In this document: one piece after another, positions 1 to 7,643 of the stretch
Position numbering within the stretch: position 1 is the stretch's first letter
Layout of the letters: each line of letters begins with the position of its first letter
NCBI RefSeq assembly: GCF_017614955.1
Contig: NZ_WVUH01000025.1
Coordinates: forward strand, 1 to 34,119
DNA length: 34,119 nucleotides
DNA from: Micromonospora echinofusca
Lineage (GTDB): Bacteria > Actinomycetota > Actinomycetes > Mycobacteriales > Micromonosporaceae
Direction: 5' to 3'
Notes under the pieces: model-generated
The model's database searches: none
Seen by the model: only the letters and a program-made list of their open reading frames with translations
What the model was told of the DNA's origin: nothing
Translations under genes and position numbers: made by a program

Positions 1-34
1 CACCCGGACTGCATCCGGCACCCCGCCCCGCAAC

Positions 35-95
35 GTTGATCATGAAGTTGTTGTCACCCACGTCGGCGTGTCGTGACAACAACTTCATGATCAAC
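35..95. repeat. AT-rich perfect inverted repeat downstream of helY
   Basis: Bases 35-57 and 73-95 are perfect reverse complements (23 bp each) around a 15-base loop. The loop can form a further 4-bp stem (59-62 with 67-70). The arms are strikingly AT-rich for this genome. The element lies about 70 bases beyond the helY stop. It has no T-run on either side, so it is not a classical terminator, although the hairpin could stop or stabilise the helY transcript. It resembles intergenic palindromes that I recall being dispersed in Micromonospora genomes; that link is from memory and unverified. Confidence 0.8.
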
Positions 96-165
96 AGGCA
101 GGGCGCGCGGGGCACGGGCAGTGCGGAGGCGGGCCGCCCCCAGGGCGCAGCGGAGGGTACGGCCG

Positions 166-2952
166 TCAGGTGGCGGCGTGGTAGGCCAGCACGCCCCGGT
201 TGACGGCGGCGATCGCCTGCCGGGCGGTCTGCCGCAGCTCGGTCGACACCCCACCGGAGTCGGCGAGCTGGCCGAGCAGGTCGACCACCTGCCGGGCCCA
301 GCGGACGAAATCCCCGGCCGGCATGTCACCGTCCAGGTTGTGCCCGCTGGCGAGCACCTTCGCCAGCACCTCGCCGCGCGCCCAACGGTAGATCGGCCAG
401 ACGAAGCCGAGATCCGGCTCCCGGGTCACCTCCAGCCCCCGGGACGCCTCGTCGGCCTCGATCTCGCTCCACAGCTTCAGGGTCGCGTCGACCGCGTCGG
501 CGACCGGTCCGCGCGGCACCGACGCCCGCTCGTCGGCGTCCCGGCGCGCCTCGAACACCAGCACCGACACCGCAGCAGCCAACTCTGCCGGGGCGAGCCC
601 GTCCCACACGCCCCGGCGCAGGCACTCGGCGATCAGCAGATCCGCCTCGCTCCAGATCCGGGACAGCGTCCGCCCGGCGTCGGTGACCTCACTGTCGGCG
701 GTGAGGTACCCCCGCGCGGTCAGCAGGGCGCAGATCCGGTCGAAGGTCCGGGCCAGCGAGCCGGTCCGGCCGGCCACCCGCTGGCGCAGCTCCTCGGTGT
801 CCCGCTCCAGCCGCCAACGCCGCTCCGCCCAGCGGGCGTGTTCCTCCCGCTCGTTGCAGGCGTGGCACGGGTGCCGCCGCAGCTCCGCGCGGAGCTGGAC
901 GAGCCGGTGGTCCTCCCCCGAACCGCGCGAGCGCCCGCCGCGCCGGCCGGCGTGCCGGTCCAGGCCGGTACCGGCCACCGCCGCCGCCAGATCCCGCCGG
1001 GCAGCCGGCGAACGGTGGTTGAAGTGCTTCGGTACCCGGATCCGGGCCAGCACCTCGGCCGGGGTGGTGAAGTCCCCCGGGGTGATCCGACCGGCCCACC
1101 GGTCCTGGGTGAGCACCAGCGGCCGGGGCTCGCCGAACCCCCCGGTGCCCGGTTCGAGGACCACCGCGAGACCGGCCCGCCGGCCGGACGGCACCCGGAT
1201 CACGTCACCGATGCGCAGCCGCTCCAGCGAGGCGACCGCGGCGGCCTTGCGCTGCGCCTGCCCCTGCCGGGCCAGCGCCCGTTCCCGGTCGGCGATCGCC
1301 ACCCGCAGGGCGAAGTACTCGCCGAAGTCGCCGTGGTGGCAGGCCGCCTCGGCGGCGTACGCCTCCATGGTCTCGGTGTTGCGCTGCACCTGGCGGGCCA
1401 GCCCGACCACCGACCGGTCCGCCTGGAACTGCGCGAACGACGACTCCAGCAGGGCGCGGGCCGGGTCGACACCCACCGAGCCGACCAGGTTGACCGCCAT
1501 GTTGTACGACGGACGGAAGCTGGACCGCAGCGGGTAGGTGCGCGTCGAGGCGAGCCCGGCGACGTGCCGGGGGTCGGTCTCCGGCGACCAGACCACCACC
1601 GCGTGCCCCTCGACGTCGATGCCCCGCCGACCGGCCCGGCCGGTGAGCTGGGTGTACTCGCCCGGGGTCAGGTCGACGTGCGCCTCGCCGTTGAACTTGA
1701 CCAGCCGTTCCAGCACCACGCAGCGGGCCGGCATGTTGATGCCGAGCGCCAGGGTCTCGGTGGCGAAGACCGCCTTGACCAGACCCCGGACGAACAGCTC
1801 CTCGACGACCTCCTTGAAGGCCGGGAGCATGCCCGCGTGGTGGGCGGCCAGGCCGCGTTCCAGACCGTCGAGCCACTCCCAGTAGCCGAGCACGGTCAGG
1901 TCCTCGCCGGGAATGGCGGTGACCTTGGACTCGACCACCCGACGGATCTCGGTGCGTTCCTCGGGCGTGGTCAGCCGCAGCCCGGCGGCGAGGCACTGCT
2001 GCACGGCGGCGGCGCACCCGGCCCGGCTGAAGATGAACAGGATCGCCGGGAGCAGACCCTCCCGGTCCAGCCGTTCGACGATGTCCGGGCGCAGCGGCCC
2101 GCGCCAGCGTGGCCCGCGCCGCCCGTGTCCGGGGCCCGCGCTGCGCCCCTCACCCAGCTCCAGGCGGCGCATCGTGTCCCGGGTGTAGCGCAGCAGCTCC
2201 GGGTGCACATCGTGCTTGCGGGCCGCGTCGGCGTCGTGGAACAGGTCGAACATCCGCCGGCCGACCAGCATGTGCTGCCACAGCGGTACCGGCCGGTGCT
2301 CGCTGACCACCACCTCGGTCTCGCCCCGGACGGTGACCAGCCAGTCGGCGAACTCCTCGGCGTTGGAGACGGTGGCCGACAGCGACACCAGGGTCACCGA
2401 GTCGGGCAGGTGGATGATGACCTCCTCCCAGACCCCGCCCCGGAACCGGTCGGCCAGGTAGTGCACCTCGTCCATCACCACGTACGCCAGACCGGCCAGG
2501 GTCGCCGAGCCGGCGTAGAGCATGTTGCGCAGCACCTCGGTGGTCATCACCACCACCGGCGCGTCGCCGTTGATGGCGTTGTCGCCGGTCAGCAGCCCGA
2601 CCTGCTCGGCACCGTAGCGGTCTACCAGGTCGTGGTACTTCTGGTTGGACAGCGCCTTGATCGGGGTGGTGTAGAAGCACTTGCGCACCGGCGCCGCCGG
2701 ACCGTCCGCCGACGCCTCCGGGGCGGTCCGCAACGCCAGGTGCACGGCGAACTCACCGACCACCGTCTTGCCGGCCCCGGTCGGGGCGCAGACCAGCACC
2801 CCGCTGCCCCGCTCCAGGGCCTGGCACGCCTCCCGCTGGAAATCGTCGAGATCGAACCCCAGGTCAAGGGCGAACTCGTCCAGCGCCGGGAACATGTTGG
2901 CCTGCGCGGCCCGGCGGCGCGCCGCGGCGTACCGCTCGGCGGGGCTCGACAT
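166..2952 (-). CDS. helY: DEAD/DEAH-box (Ski2/Mtr4-like) RNA helicase HelY
   Basis: This 928-residue superfamily 2 helicase is of the Ski2/Mtr4 type, predicted to unwind RNA with ATP. Walker A APTGAGKT is at residues 56-63, the DEVH box at 161-164, and the motif III SAT and motif VI QLTGRAGRRG follow. A DFQ element near residue 37 fits the Q-motif position. The C-terminal half matches the length of the DSHCT-type helicases. In mycobacteria helY lies beside tatC-tatA-pafC-pafB, and the same neighbourhood is seen here, with one diacylglycerol-kinase-like gene and a HAD gene in between. The ATG at 2952 is preceded by TAATCT with a 7-base gap and no Shine-Dalgarno site, suggesting a leaderless mRNA. 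The exact RNA substrate is not known from sequence. Confidence 0.95.
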   Translation of the reverse strand: MSSPAERYAAARRRAAQANMFPALDEFALDLGFDLDDFQREACQALERGSGVLVCAPTGAGKTVVGEFAVHLALRTAPEASADGPAAPVRKCFYTTPIKALSNQKYHDLVDRYGAEQVGLLTGDNAINGDAPVVVMTTEVLRNMLYAGSATLAGLAYVVMDEVHYLADRFRGGVWEEVIIHLPDSVTLVSLSATVSNAEEFADWLVTVRGETEVVVSEHRPVPLWQHMLVGRRMFDLFHDADAARKHDVHPELLRYTRDTMRRLELGEGRSAGPGHGRRGPRWRGPLRPDIVERLDREGLLPAILFIFSRAGCAAAVQQCLAAGLRLTTPEERTEIRRVVESKVTAIPGEDLTVLGYWEWLDGLERGLAAHHAGMLPAFKEVVEELFVRGLVKAVFATETLALGINMPARCVVLERLVKFNGEAHVDLTPGEYTQLTGRAGRRGIDVEGHAVVVWSPETDPRHVAGLASTRTYPLRSSFRPSYNMAVNLVGSVGVDPARALLESSFAQFQADRSVVGLARQVQRNTETMEAYAAEAACHHGDFGEYFALRVAIADRERALARQGQAQRKAAAVASLERLRIGDVIRVPSGRRAGLAVVLEPGTGGFGEPRPLVLTQDRWAGRITPGDFTTPAEVLARIRVPKHFNHRSPAARRDLAAAVAGTGLDRHAGRRGGRSRGSGEDHRLVQLRAELRRHPCHACNEREEHARWAERRWRLERDTEELRQRVAGRTGSLARTFDRICALLTARGYLTADSEVTDAGRTLSRIWSEADLLIAECLRRGVWDGLAPAELAAAVSVLVFEARRDADERASVPRGPVADAVDATLKLWSEIEADEASRGLEVTREPDLGFVWPIYRWARGEVLAKVLASGHNLDGDMPAGDFVRWARQVVDLLGQLADSGGVSTELRQTARQAIAAVNRGVLAYHAAT

Positions 2953-2959
2953 GCCACCA

Positions 2960-2965
2960 AGATTA
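2960..2965 (-). promoter_or_regulatory. Leaderless -10 element of helY
   Basis: TAATCT on the minus strand ends 7 bases before the helY ATG. No convincing -35 hexamer is seen. The spacing puts the transcription start at or next to the start codon. Confidence 0.6.
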
Positions 2966-3025
2966 GTGCGTACCGGCTGGATGCACGCGGCGAGGCCGTC
3001 GGACGGACCCGTCGGAGGCGGTCGG

Positions 3026-3031
3026 TAGGGT
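3026..3031 (+). promoter_or_regulatory. Leaderless -10 element of HAD hydrolase gene
   Basis: TAGGGT ends 7 bases before GTG 3039. The upstream in-frame GTG at 3030 lies inside this hexamer, so it is unlikely to be the start if the hexamer is used. Confidence 0.55.
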
Positions 3032-3038
3032 GCACCAC

Positions 3039-3809
3039 GTGTCGGACCACACCGAACCGCCCATGCCCGGTACCTTCAGCGGCAGCCCCGCCGCCGCCGA
3101 GGTGCCCCCGCGCCGGCCGGTCGACGCCGTGCTGCTCGACTTCCACGGCACCCTCGCCCAGGTGGAGACCCCACTGGACTGGGTGCTCGCCGCCGCCACC
3201 ACGTGCGGGATGAGCCTGGAACGCGCCCGCGCCACCGCGCTGGCCGACCGGCTGACCACCGCCGGGCGGGCCGGGGGCCCGCTGCCGGCCCGGGTACCAC
3301 CCCGACTGGCCGAGGTCTGGTCCGACCGGGATCTGTACCCGCACGCCCACCGGGCCGCCTACACCGGCCTCGCCGAGACCGTGACCGGCACCGACGACGG
3401 GCTCGCCGAGGCGCTCTACGAGCGGGTGCTGACCTCGGCCGGCTGGGTGCCGTACACCGACACCGGCCCGGCCCTGCGGGCCCTGCGCGCGGCCGGTGTC
3501 CGGGTCGCGGTGGTCAGCAACATCGGCTTCGACATCCGGCCGATCTTCGCCGACTGGGGCTTCGCCGACCTGGTCGACGCCTACGCACTGTCGTACGAGG
3601 TGGGGCGCTGCAAACCCGACCCGGGGATCTTCCTGCGTGCCTGCGGGATGCTGGGCGTGGACCCGGAACGCACCCTGATGGTCGGGGACACCCCGGCCGA
3701 CGCCGGCGCGGTACGGGCCGGCTGTGCGGCGCTGGTGCTCCCGGCGGCCGAGGCGGGCCGCTCCAACGGGTTGGCCGCCGTCCTCGACCTGGCGGTCGCC
3801 GACCGCTGA
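3039..3809 (+). CDS. HAD-superfamily hydrolase with atypical motif I
   Basis: A 256-residue HAD-fold hydrolase, probably a phosphatase of small phosphorylated metabolites; the substrate is unknown. Motif I reads LLDFHGTL: nucleophile Asp34 is present, but the usual second Asp (general acid/base) is His36. Motif II is the Ser in VVSNIGF, motif III the Lys in CKPDPGIF, and motif IV is MVGDTPADAG, all intact. The start is set by a leaderless -10 (TAGGGT, 3026-3031); an alternative GTG lies at 3030 and an ATG at 3063. The gene diverges from helY and converges on the diacylglycerol-kinase-like gene. Family membership is sure, activity is not. Confidence 0.88.
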   Translation: MSDHTEPPMPGTFSGSPAAAEVPPRRPVDAVLLDFHGTLAQVETPLDWVLAAATTCGMSLERARATALADRLTTAGRAGGPLPARVPPRLAEVWSDRDLYPHAHRAAYTGLAETVTGTDDGLAEALYERVLTSAGWVPYTDTGPALRALRAAGVRVAVVSNIGFDIRPIFADWGFADLVDAYALSYEVGRCKPDPGIFLRACGMLGVDPERTLMVGDTPADAGAVRAGCAALVLPAAEAGRSNGLAAVLDLAVADR

Positions 3810-3892
3810 CGGCCGCCCCGACCGGCCGCCCCGACCGGGCCCGGTGAGCCGGCCGGCGGGCAGGATCAGCGGGCAGGGCCAGAGCGGGGCGG

Positions 3893-4816
3893 TCAGCGCA
3901 GCAGGCGTACCGCGCCCGGCACGGCGGTCACCGTCAGTGGCAGCGCGGCGGTACGCTCCCCGTCGGCGTAGGCCACGAGCTGCGGCCCGGACAACTCCAC
4001 CGTGCGGGCCCGGTAGGTCCGCACCAGCGGATGGTCGACGTGGCTGCCCCGGTAGATGCGCGGTTTCACCCGGATCAGCTCCCGTCGGGTGAACCGGCCG
4101 CCGACGATCACGTCGAGCAGCCCGTCGGACGGGTCGGCGGCCGGACAGACCCGCATGCCGCCGCCGTAGCTGGCGGTGTTACCCACCGCCACGAGGACCG
4201 CGTCCACCTCGTGGCGTACCCCGTCCAGCACGAGGGTGTAGCGGCGCGGGCGCAGCCGGGCCAGCTCCACCAGGATGGCCAGGTCGTACCGGCGGGGGCC
4301 CCGGGGCCAGCGCATCCGGTTGGCCCGCTCGTTGACCACCGCGTCGAATCCCGCCGCGAGCACCGCGCCGTACCAGCGCACGGCGCCGTCCGCGCCGGTC
4401 AGCCGGGCCAGATCCACCCCCCGGGTACGCCCGGCGCGCAGCGCGGCGGTGACCGTGTCGACGGCGGCCAGCGGATCGAGCGGGTACCCGGTCTCCACGG
4501 CGAAGTCGTTGCCGGTGCCGGCCGGTACCGGGGCGAACCCGACGGCCCGGCCGGCGACAGCCTGGAGGCCCAGGTGCACGGTGCCGTCCCCGCCGACCGC
4601 GACCAGCGCGCCGGCGCCCTCGGCCACCGCGGCGTGGCAGGCCCGGACCGCGTCGTCGGGGGTGACCGCGTCGAGCAGCCGCAGTGGCCGGCCCCCCTCG
4701 GCGAGCCGCGCCAGCACCTGTGGCAGCAGGTCACGGTGCCGGCCCTTGCCGGCCGTCGGATTGACCAGCACGGCCACCGGGCCCGGCGGCAGGGGAAGGT
4801 GATCAGGGTCGGTCAC
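3893..4816 (-). CDS. Diacylglycerol kinase family lipid kinase (YegS/DgkB-like)
   Basis: This 307-residue protein of the DAGK catalytic family transfers phosphate from ATP to a lipid such as diacylglycerol, or to a related lipid, at the membrane face. Motifs seen are VNPTAGKG near residues 18-25, GGDGT at 75-79 and PAGTGNDFA at 98-106, the nucleotide and catalytic signatures of the family. A C-terminal beta-rich half ends in LVAYADGER. I place the start at GTG 4816, because TACGGT ends 7 bases upstream; GTG 4825, three codons earlier, overlaps that hexamer. It lies downstream of tatC but is separated from it by a strong hairpin, so it appears to have its own promoter. The lipid substrate cannot be told from sequence. 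Confidence 0.9.
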   Translation of the reverse strand: MTDPDHLPLPPGPVAVLVNPTAGKGRHRDLLPQVLARLAEGGRPLRLLDAVTPDDAVRACHAAVAEGAGALVAVGGDGTVHLGLQAVAGRAVGFAPVPAGTGNDFAVETGYPLDPLAAVDTVTAALRAGRTRGVDLARLTGADGAVRWYGAVLAAGFDAVVNERANRMRWPRGPRRYDLAILVELARLRPRRYTLVLDGVRHEVDAVLVAVGNTASYGGGMRVCPAADPSDGLLDVIVGGRFTRRELIRVKPRIYRGSHVDHPLVRTYRARTVELSGPQLVAYADGERTAALPLTVTAVPGAVRLLR

Positions 4817-4823
4817 GGCGAGC

Positions 4824-4829
4824 ACCGTA
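4824..4829 (-). promoter_or_regulatory. Leaderless -10 element of the lipid kinase gene
   Basis: TACGGT on the minus strand ends 7 bases before GTG 4816. It lies between the tatC terminator hairpin and the gene. Confidence 0.5.
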
Positions 4830-4858
4830 CCCGGCGCGCGGAGCGCGGTCCATGCCCG

Positions 4859-4893
4859 GACGGTGCCGGCCGGGGTACCCGGCCGGCACCGTC
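4859..4893 (-). terminator. GC-rich hairpin terminator after tatC
   Basis: Bases 4859-4874 and 4878-4893 are perfect reverse complements (16 bp) with a 3-base loop. The hairpin starts two bases after the tatC stop codon. No U-tract follows, as is common for actinobacterial hairpin terminators. It probably ends the pafB-tatC transcript. Confidence 0.75.
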
Positions 4894-4895
4894 GG

Positions 4896-5849
4896 TCAGG
4901 TCATGTCGTCGTACTGCCGGTTGATCGGCTTCGGTGCCGCGACCGGCTCGGGGGCGGCCACCGGGGCGACCGCGTCGACCCGGTCGCCGGCCGTGACCGG
5001 CTCCGGGTCGAGGTCCAGCGGGGAGACCTCGTCGTCGGCGACCCCGGCGTAGATCTCCTTACCCCGGCCCTTGCGCCTGTCGTTGATGAACGCCACCCCG
5101 ACGGCGGCGAAGTACAACGCGCAGAGGCAGATCGCCAGGGCGGTCATCCCGAACGGGTCGGGGGTGGGGGTGACCACCGCGGAGAAGGCGAAGAAGACGA
5201 AGACCGCGACCCGCCACCAGCCCAGCAGCTTGCGGGCGCTGGCGATGCCGACGAAGTTGAGCATCAGCACGATCAGCGGGAACTCGAACGCCACCCCGAA
5301 CAGCAGGATCAGGTTGGTGACGAAGGAGATGTAGCGGGTGATGTCCAGGGTCGTGCTGATGTCGGTGTCGGAGAGTTCCAGCAGGAACTCCAGACCCTTC
5401 GACGTCACGAAGAAGGCGAGCACCGCACCGGCGGCGAACAGCGGCGCGGCCAGGGCGGTGAACACGTACGCGTAGCGCCGCTCGTGCCGGTGCAGACCCG
5501 GCGCGATGAACGCCCAGAGCTGGTAGAGCCAGACCGGCGCCGCCACGATCAGCCCGACCCAGAGGCCGATCTTCAGATTGAGCAGGAACAGGTCGGCCGG
5601 CCCGAGCTGCACGAAGTTGCACAGCCCGGTGTCCGGGTCCTTCGAGTTCGGCAGCGAGCAGTACGGCTGTTCGAGCAGCCGACGGACCGGACCGGCCAGC
5701 CAGATGCCCACGCCGAAGCCGACCAGGATGGCCAGCGAGGCGCGGAACAACCGGTTGCGCAGCTCACGGATGTGCTCGATGAGGGTCATCGAGCCGTCGG
5801 CGGCCCGTTCGAAGTTGCTCGGCCCACGCTTGCGCAGAGCGAAGCCCAT
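4896..5849 (-). CDS. tatC: Sec-independent protein translocase TatC
   Basis: This 317-residue polytopic membrane protein is the receptor subunit of the twin-arginine translocase, which recognises RR signal peptides of folded proteins. The cytoplasmic N-terminal segment IEHIRELRNRL is characteristic, followed by about six membrane helices (first near residues 37-55, last near 225-250). The conserved FEFP lies in the fourth helix region, and VTPTPDPFGM precedes the fifth. A Pro/Ala/Asp-rich cytoplasmic tail of about 60 residues extends the protein beyond the bacterial core length, as in other actinobacteria. It starts 18 bases after tatA stops, consistent with cotranscription, and a hairpin follows its stop. 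Confidence 0.97.
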   Translation of the reverse strand: MGFALRKRGPSNFERAADGSMTLIEHIRELRNRLFRASLAILVGFGVGIWLAGPVRRLLEQPYCSLPNSKDPDTGLCNFVQLGPADLFLLNLKIGLWVGLIVAAPVWLYQLWAFIAPGLHRHERRYAYVFTALAAPLFAAGAVLAFFVTSKGLEFLLELSDTDISTTLDITRYISFVTNLILLFGVAFEFPLIVLMLNFVGIASARKLLGWWRVAVFVFFAFSAVVTPTPDPFGMTALAICLCALYFAAVGVAFINDRRKGRGKEIYAGVADDEVSPLDLDPEPVTAGDRVDAVAPVAAPEPVAAPKPINRQYDDMT

Positions 5850-5867
5850 CGGTGGTCGGGCCCCGGC

Positions 5868-6161
5868 TCAGTTGTCGCGGACGCGCTGTACCGGGTCGAC
5901 CGCCGGGGGCGCGGCCGGCTGCTGGGGGGCGGCGTACGGCTGCTGCTGGACGTTCTGCGGCGGCAGCGGCTGCCGGGCGGCCTGGGCGTCGGCCTTCTCG
6001 GCCAGGTCACGGTCGTCGTCGGCCAGGCTCTTGGTCTCGGCCTTGATGATCCGCAGCGAACGGCCCAGCGAGCGGGCCGCGTCCGGGAGCCGCTTCGCGC
6101 CGAAGAGCAGGATCAGCACGACCACGAGTACGGCGATGTGCCACGGCTTGAGGGCACCCAT
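5868..6161 (-). CDS. tatA: Sec-independent translocase subunit TatA
   Basis: A 97-residue TatA/E-type protein that oligomerises to form the Tat translocation element. It has a short N-terminal hydrophobic helix after MGALKPWHIA, the hinge FGAKRLPDAARSLG and an amphipathic helix, then a Gln/Pro/Ala-rich tail (residues ~60-97). The ATG at 6161 is fixed by GGAG at 6168-6171 (6-base spacing). An upstream in-frame GTG at 6236 would add 25 acidic residues before the signal-anchor helix and is unlikely. The gene is followed closely by tatC. A gap of about 200 bases separates it from the membrane-protein gene upstream, so it may have its own promoter. Confidence 0.95.
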   Translation of the reverse strand: MGALKPWHIAVLVVVLILLFGAKRLPDAARSLGRSLRIIKAETKSLADDDRDLAEKADAQAARQPLPPQNVQQQPYAAPQQPAAPPAVDPVQRVRDN

Positions 6162-6367
6162 GGGAAGCTCCAGTCGCTCTGTGTCGTCTACGTCGGTGTC
6201 GGAGCCCATCGTACGTCCGTCGACGGCTCCCGCCACCCGCCAGGCAGCCGGGGAGCATGCCTGGTCGGTGAAGTCTCGGCTAACGGCGCGCGTCCCGTCA
6301 ACCCATCACCCTGCGGCACTTCCTGCGCGAAACCGGCCCGGACCGCGCAGCCAGTTGCAGATCTCGA
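6162..6367 (-). other. Intergenic gap upstream of tatA
   Basis: About 200 bases without a gene that I can support. It contains a CCGTCGACGG palindrome and, on the minus strand, a possible -10 TACGAT roughly 45 bases upstream of the tatA ATG. No clear -35 is seen. A tatA promoter here is plausible but weakly supported. Confidence 0.3.
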
Positions 6368-6616
6368 TCATTCCCCGCGCTTGGCCTTGATCACGGCGAG
6401 CCGCTGCGCCATCGTGTCGGCCTGCTCCTGGAGGCTGCCCACCCGCTGCTGGAGCGTCTCGGCGCCGACGACCAGCGACTCGGCCTGCGCCTGCCGCTGC
6501 TGCAACCCGAGCGCCGCCCGGCGCAGCGCCGGCAGGCGTACCAGCACCGGCCGCACCGCCAGGGCGAGCACCACGAACGCCGCCACCACCACCGCGAGAA
6601 CGATCCACTTCACCAC
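6368..6616 (-). CDS. Small single-pass membrane protein with coiled coil
   Basis: I do not recognise a named family. The 82-residue protein begins with one strong membrane helix (residues ~4-22, WIVLAVVVAAFVVLALAV). A basic stretch and a Gln/Leu-rich helical region (residues ~35-78) with coiled-coil character follow, ending KAKRGE. The probable topology is N-terminal anchor with cytoplasmic coiled coil. It starts 10 bases after the pafC stop codon. It has no Shine-Dalgarno site, but TAGGCT lies 7 bases upstream of GTG 6616; that hexamer overlaps the pafC TAG stop. Placement between pafC and tatA suggests partial coexpression. The function is unknown. Confidence 0.75.
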   Translation of the reverse strand: MVKWIVLAVVVAAFVVLALAVRPVLVRLPALRRAALGLQQRQAQAESLVVGAETLQQRVGSLQEQADTMAQRLAVIKAKRGE

Positions 6617-6623
6617 GGCGGCC

Positions 6624-6629
6624 AGCCTA
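6624..6629 (-). promoter_or_regulatory. Leaderless -10 element overlapping the pafC stop codon
   Basis: TAGGCT on the minus strand ends 7 bases before GTG 6616. Its first three bases are the TAG stop codon of pafC. Confidence 0.5.
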
Positions 6630-7643
6630 GTGGGTGTCGACCGGCTCCGCCCGACCGGCGGCGGCCGGCACGACGGTGGCGTACGCGTCGAGGGCCGCAG
6701 CCGCGCGGGCCCGTACCTGCTCCACCAGCTCCGGCGGGGAGACCACGGTGACGCTCGGCCCGAGCCCGAGCACGAACCGGCGGGCCCAACCCAGATCGGT
6801 CACCCGCATCCAGACCAGCCACTGGTCGCCCTCGCCCCGCTCGACCCGCTCACAGGGGTAGTACTCGGTGATCCACCGCTCCCCCCGACCGACCCGTAGC
6901 GTGATCAACGGCAGGTCCACCGACGGCCGGAACACCCCCTCGGTGACGTCCTGCGGCTGGGCCTGCGGCGGTACCACGGCCGCGCCGTCCAGCTCGGTGA
7001 AGGCGTCGATCCGGTCGGCCCGGAACAGGCGTACCGCCTCGGCCCGGCGGCACCATGCCTCCAGGTAGGCCCGCCCACCCACGTTCAGCATCCGCAACGG
7101 GTCGACGGTCCGCTCGGTGGTCTCGTCCCGGGCCGCCGTGTAGTAGGTGATCCGCAGCGCCCGGCCCCGCTGGACGGCGGCCCGCAGCGCCTCCACCCGG
7201 GTCGAGTCGTCCGGCATCCGGACCGCCACCGGGGCGTCGGCCAGGTCACCGGCCGCGCTCTCGATCTTGGCCAGGGCCCGCTCGACCGCGTCCCGGTTGT
7301 CCACCCCGGGCGTCTCGGCCAGCATCCGCAGCGCCACCACCAGCGCCAACGCCTCGTCCTGGGTGAGCCGCAGCGGCCGGTCGATGCCGGCGTCGTAGGT
7401 GATGGTGACCCGGTCCCCGTCGAAGGCCATGTCGATCAGGTCACCCGGGCCGTACCCGGGCAGCCCGCAGACCCAGAGCAGCTCCAGGTCCTCGCGTAGC
7501 TGCCGCTCGGTGACCCCGAGGTCCCCGGCCGCCTCGGCCAGCTCGATACCCGGTCGGGCGAGCAGGTACGGCACCAGGTTCAGCAGCCGGGCCAGCCGGT
7601 CCGCCGAGGTACGCGTCGCGGCGCGGGTCGCCGTCCTGGTCAT
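6627..7643 (-). CDS. pafC: WYL-domain transcription regulator PafC
   Basis: A 338-residue protein with an N-terminal winged helix-turn-helix (residues ~15-75, including EAAGDLGVTERQLREDLELL), a central WYL domain (AYLEAWCRRAEAVRLFRADRI near residues 190-210) and a C-terminal WCX-type extension. With PafB it forms the PafBC regulator, shown in mycobacteria to activate DNA-damage genes independently of LexA; the name comes from its linkage to proteasome accessory factor A. The ATG overlaps the pafB stop as ATGA (7640-7643), a translational coupling typical of partners made in equal amounts. It ends in a TAG shared with a downstream -10 element. Confidence 0.92.
   Translation of the reverse strand: MTRTATRAATRTSADRLARLLNLVPYLLARPGIELAEAAGDLGVTERQLREDLELLWVCGLPGYGPGDLIDMAFDGDRVTITYDAGIDRPLRLTQDEALALVVALRMLAETPGVDNRDAVERALAKIESAAGDLADAPVAVRMPDDSTRVEALRAAVQRGRALRITYYTAARDETTERTVDPLRMLNVGGRAYLEAWCRRAEAVRLFRADRIDAFTELDGAAVVPPQAQPQDVTEGVFRPSVDLPLITLRVGRGERWITEYYPCERVERGEGDQWLVWMRVTDLGWARRFVLGLGPSVTVVSPPELVEQVRARAAAALDAYATVVPAAAGRAEPVDTH

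Noticed and set aside
35-95. Terminal inverted repeats of an insertion sequence
   Set aside because: The two arms are only 15 bases apart with no transposase between them, so this is a hairpin and not an IS element.
121-3213. 1030-residue open frame on the plus strand opposite helY
   Set aside because: Composition is Pro/Arg/Gly/His-rich without motifs, the usual antisense shadow in high-GC DNA. The minus strand encodes a clear helicase.
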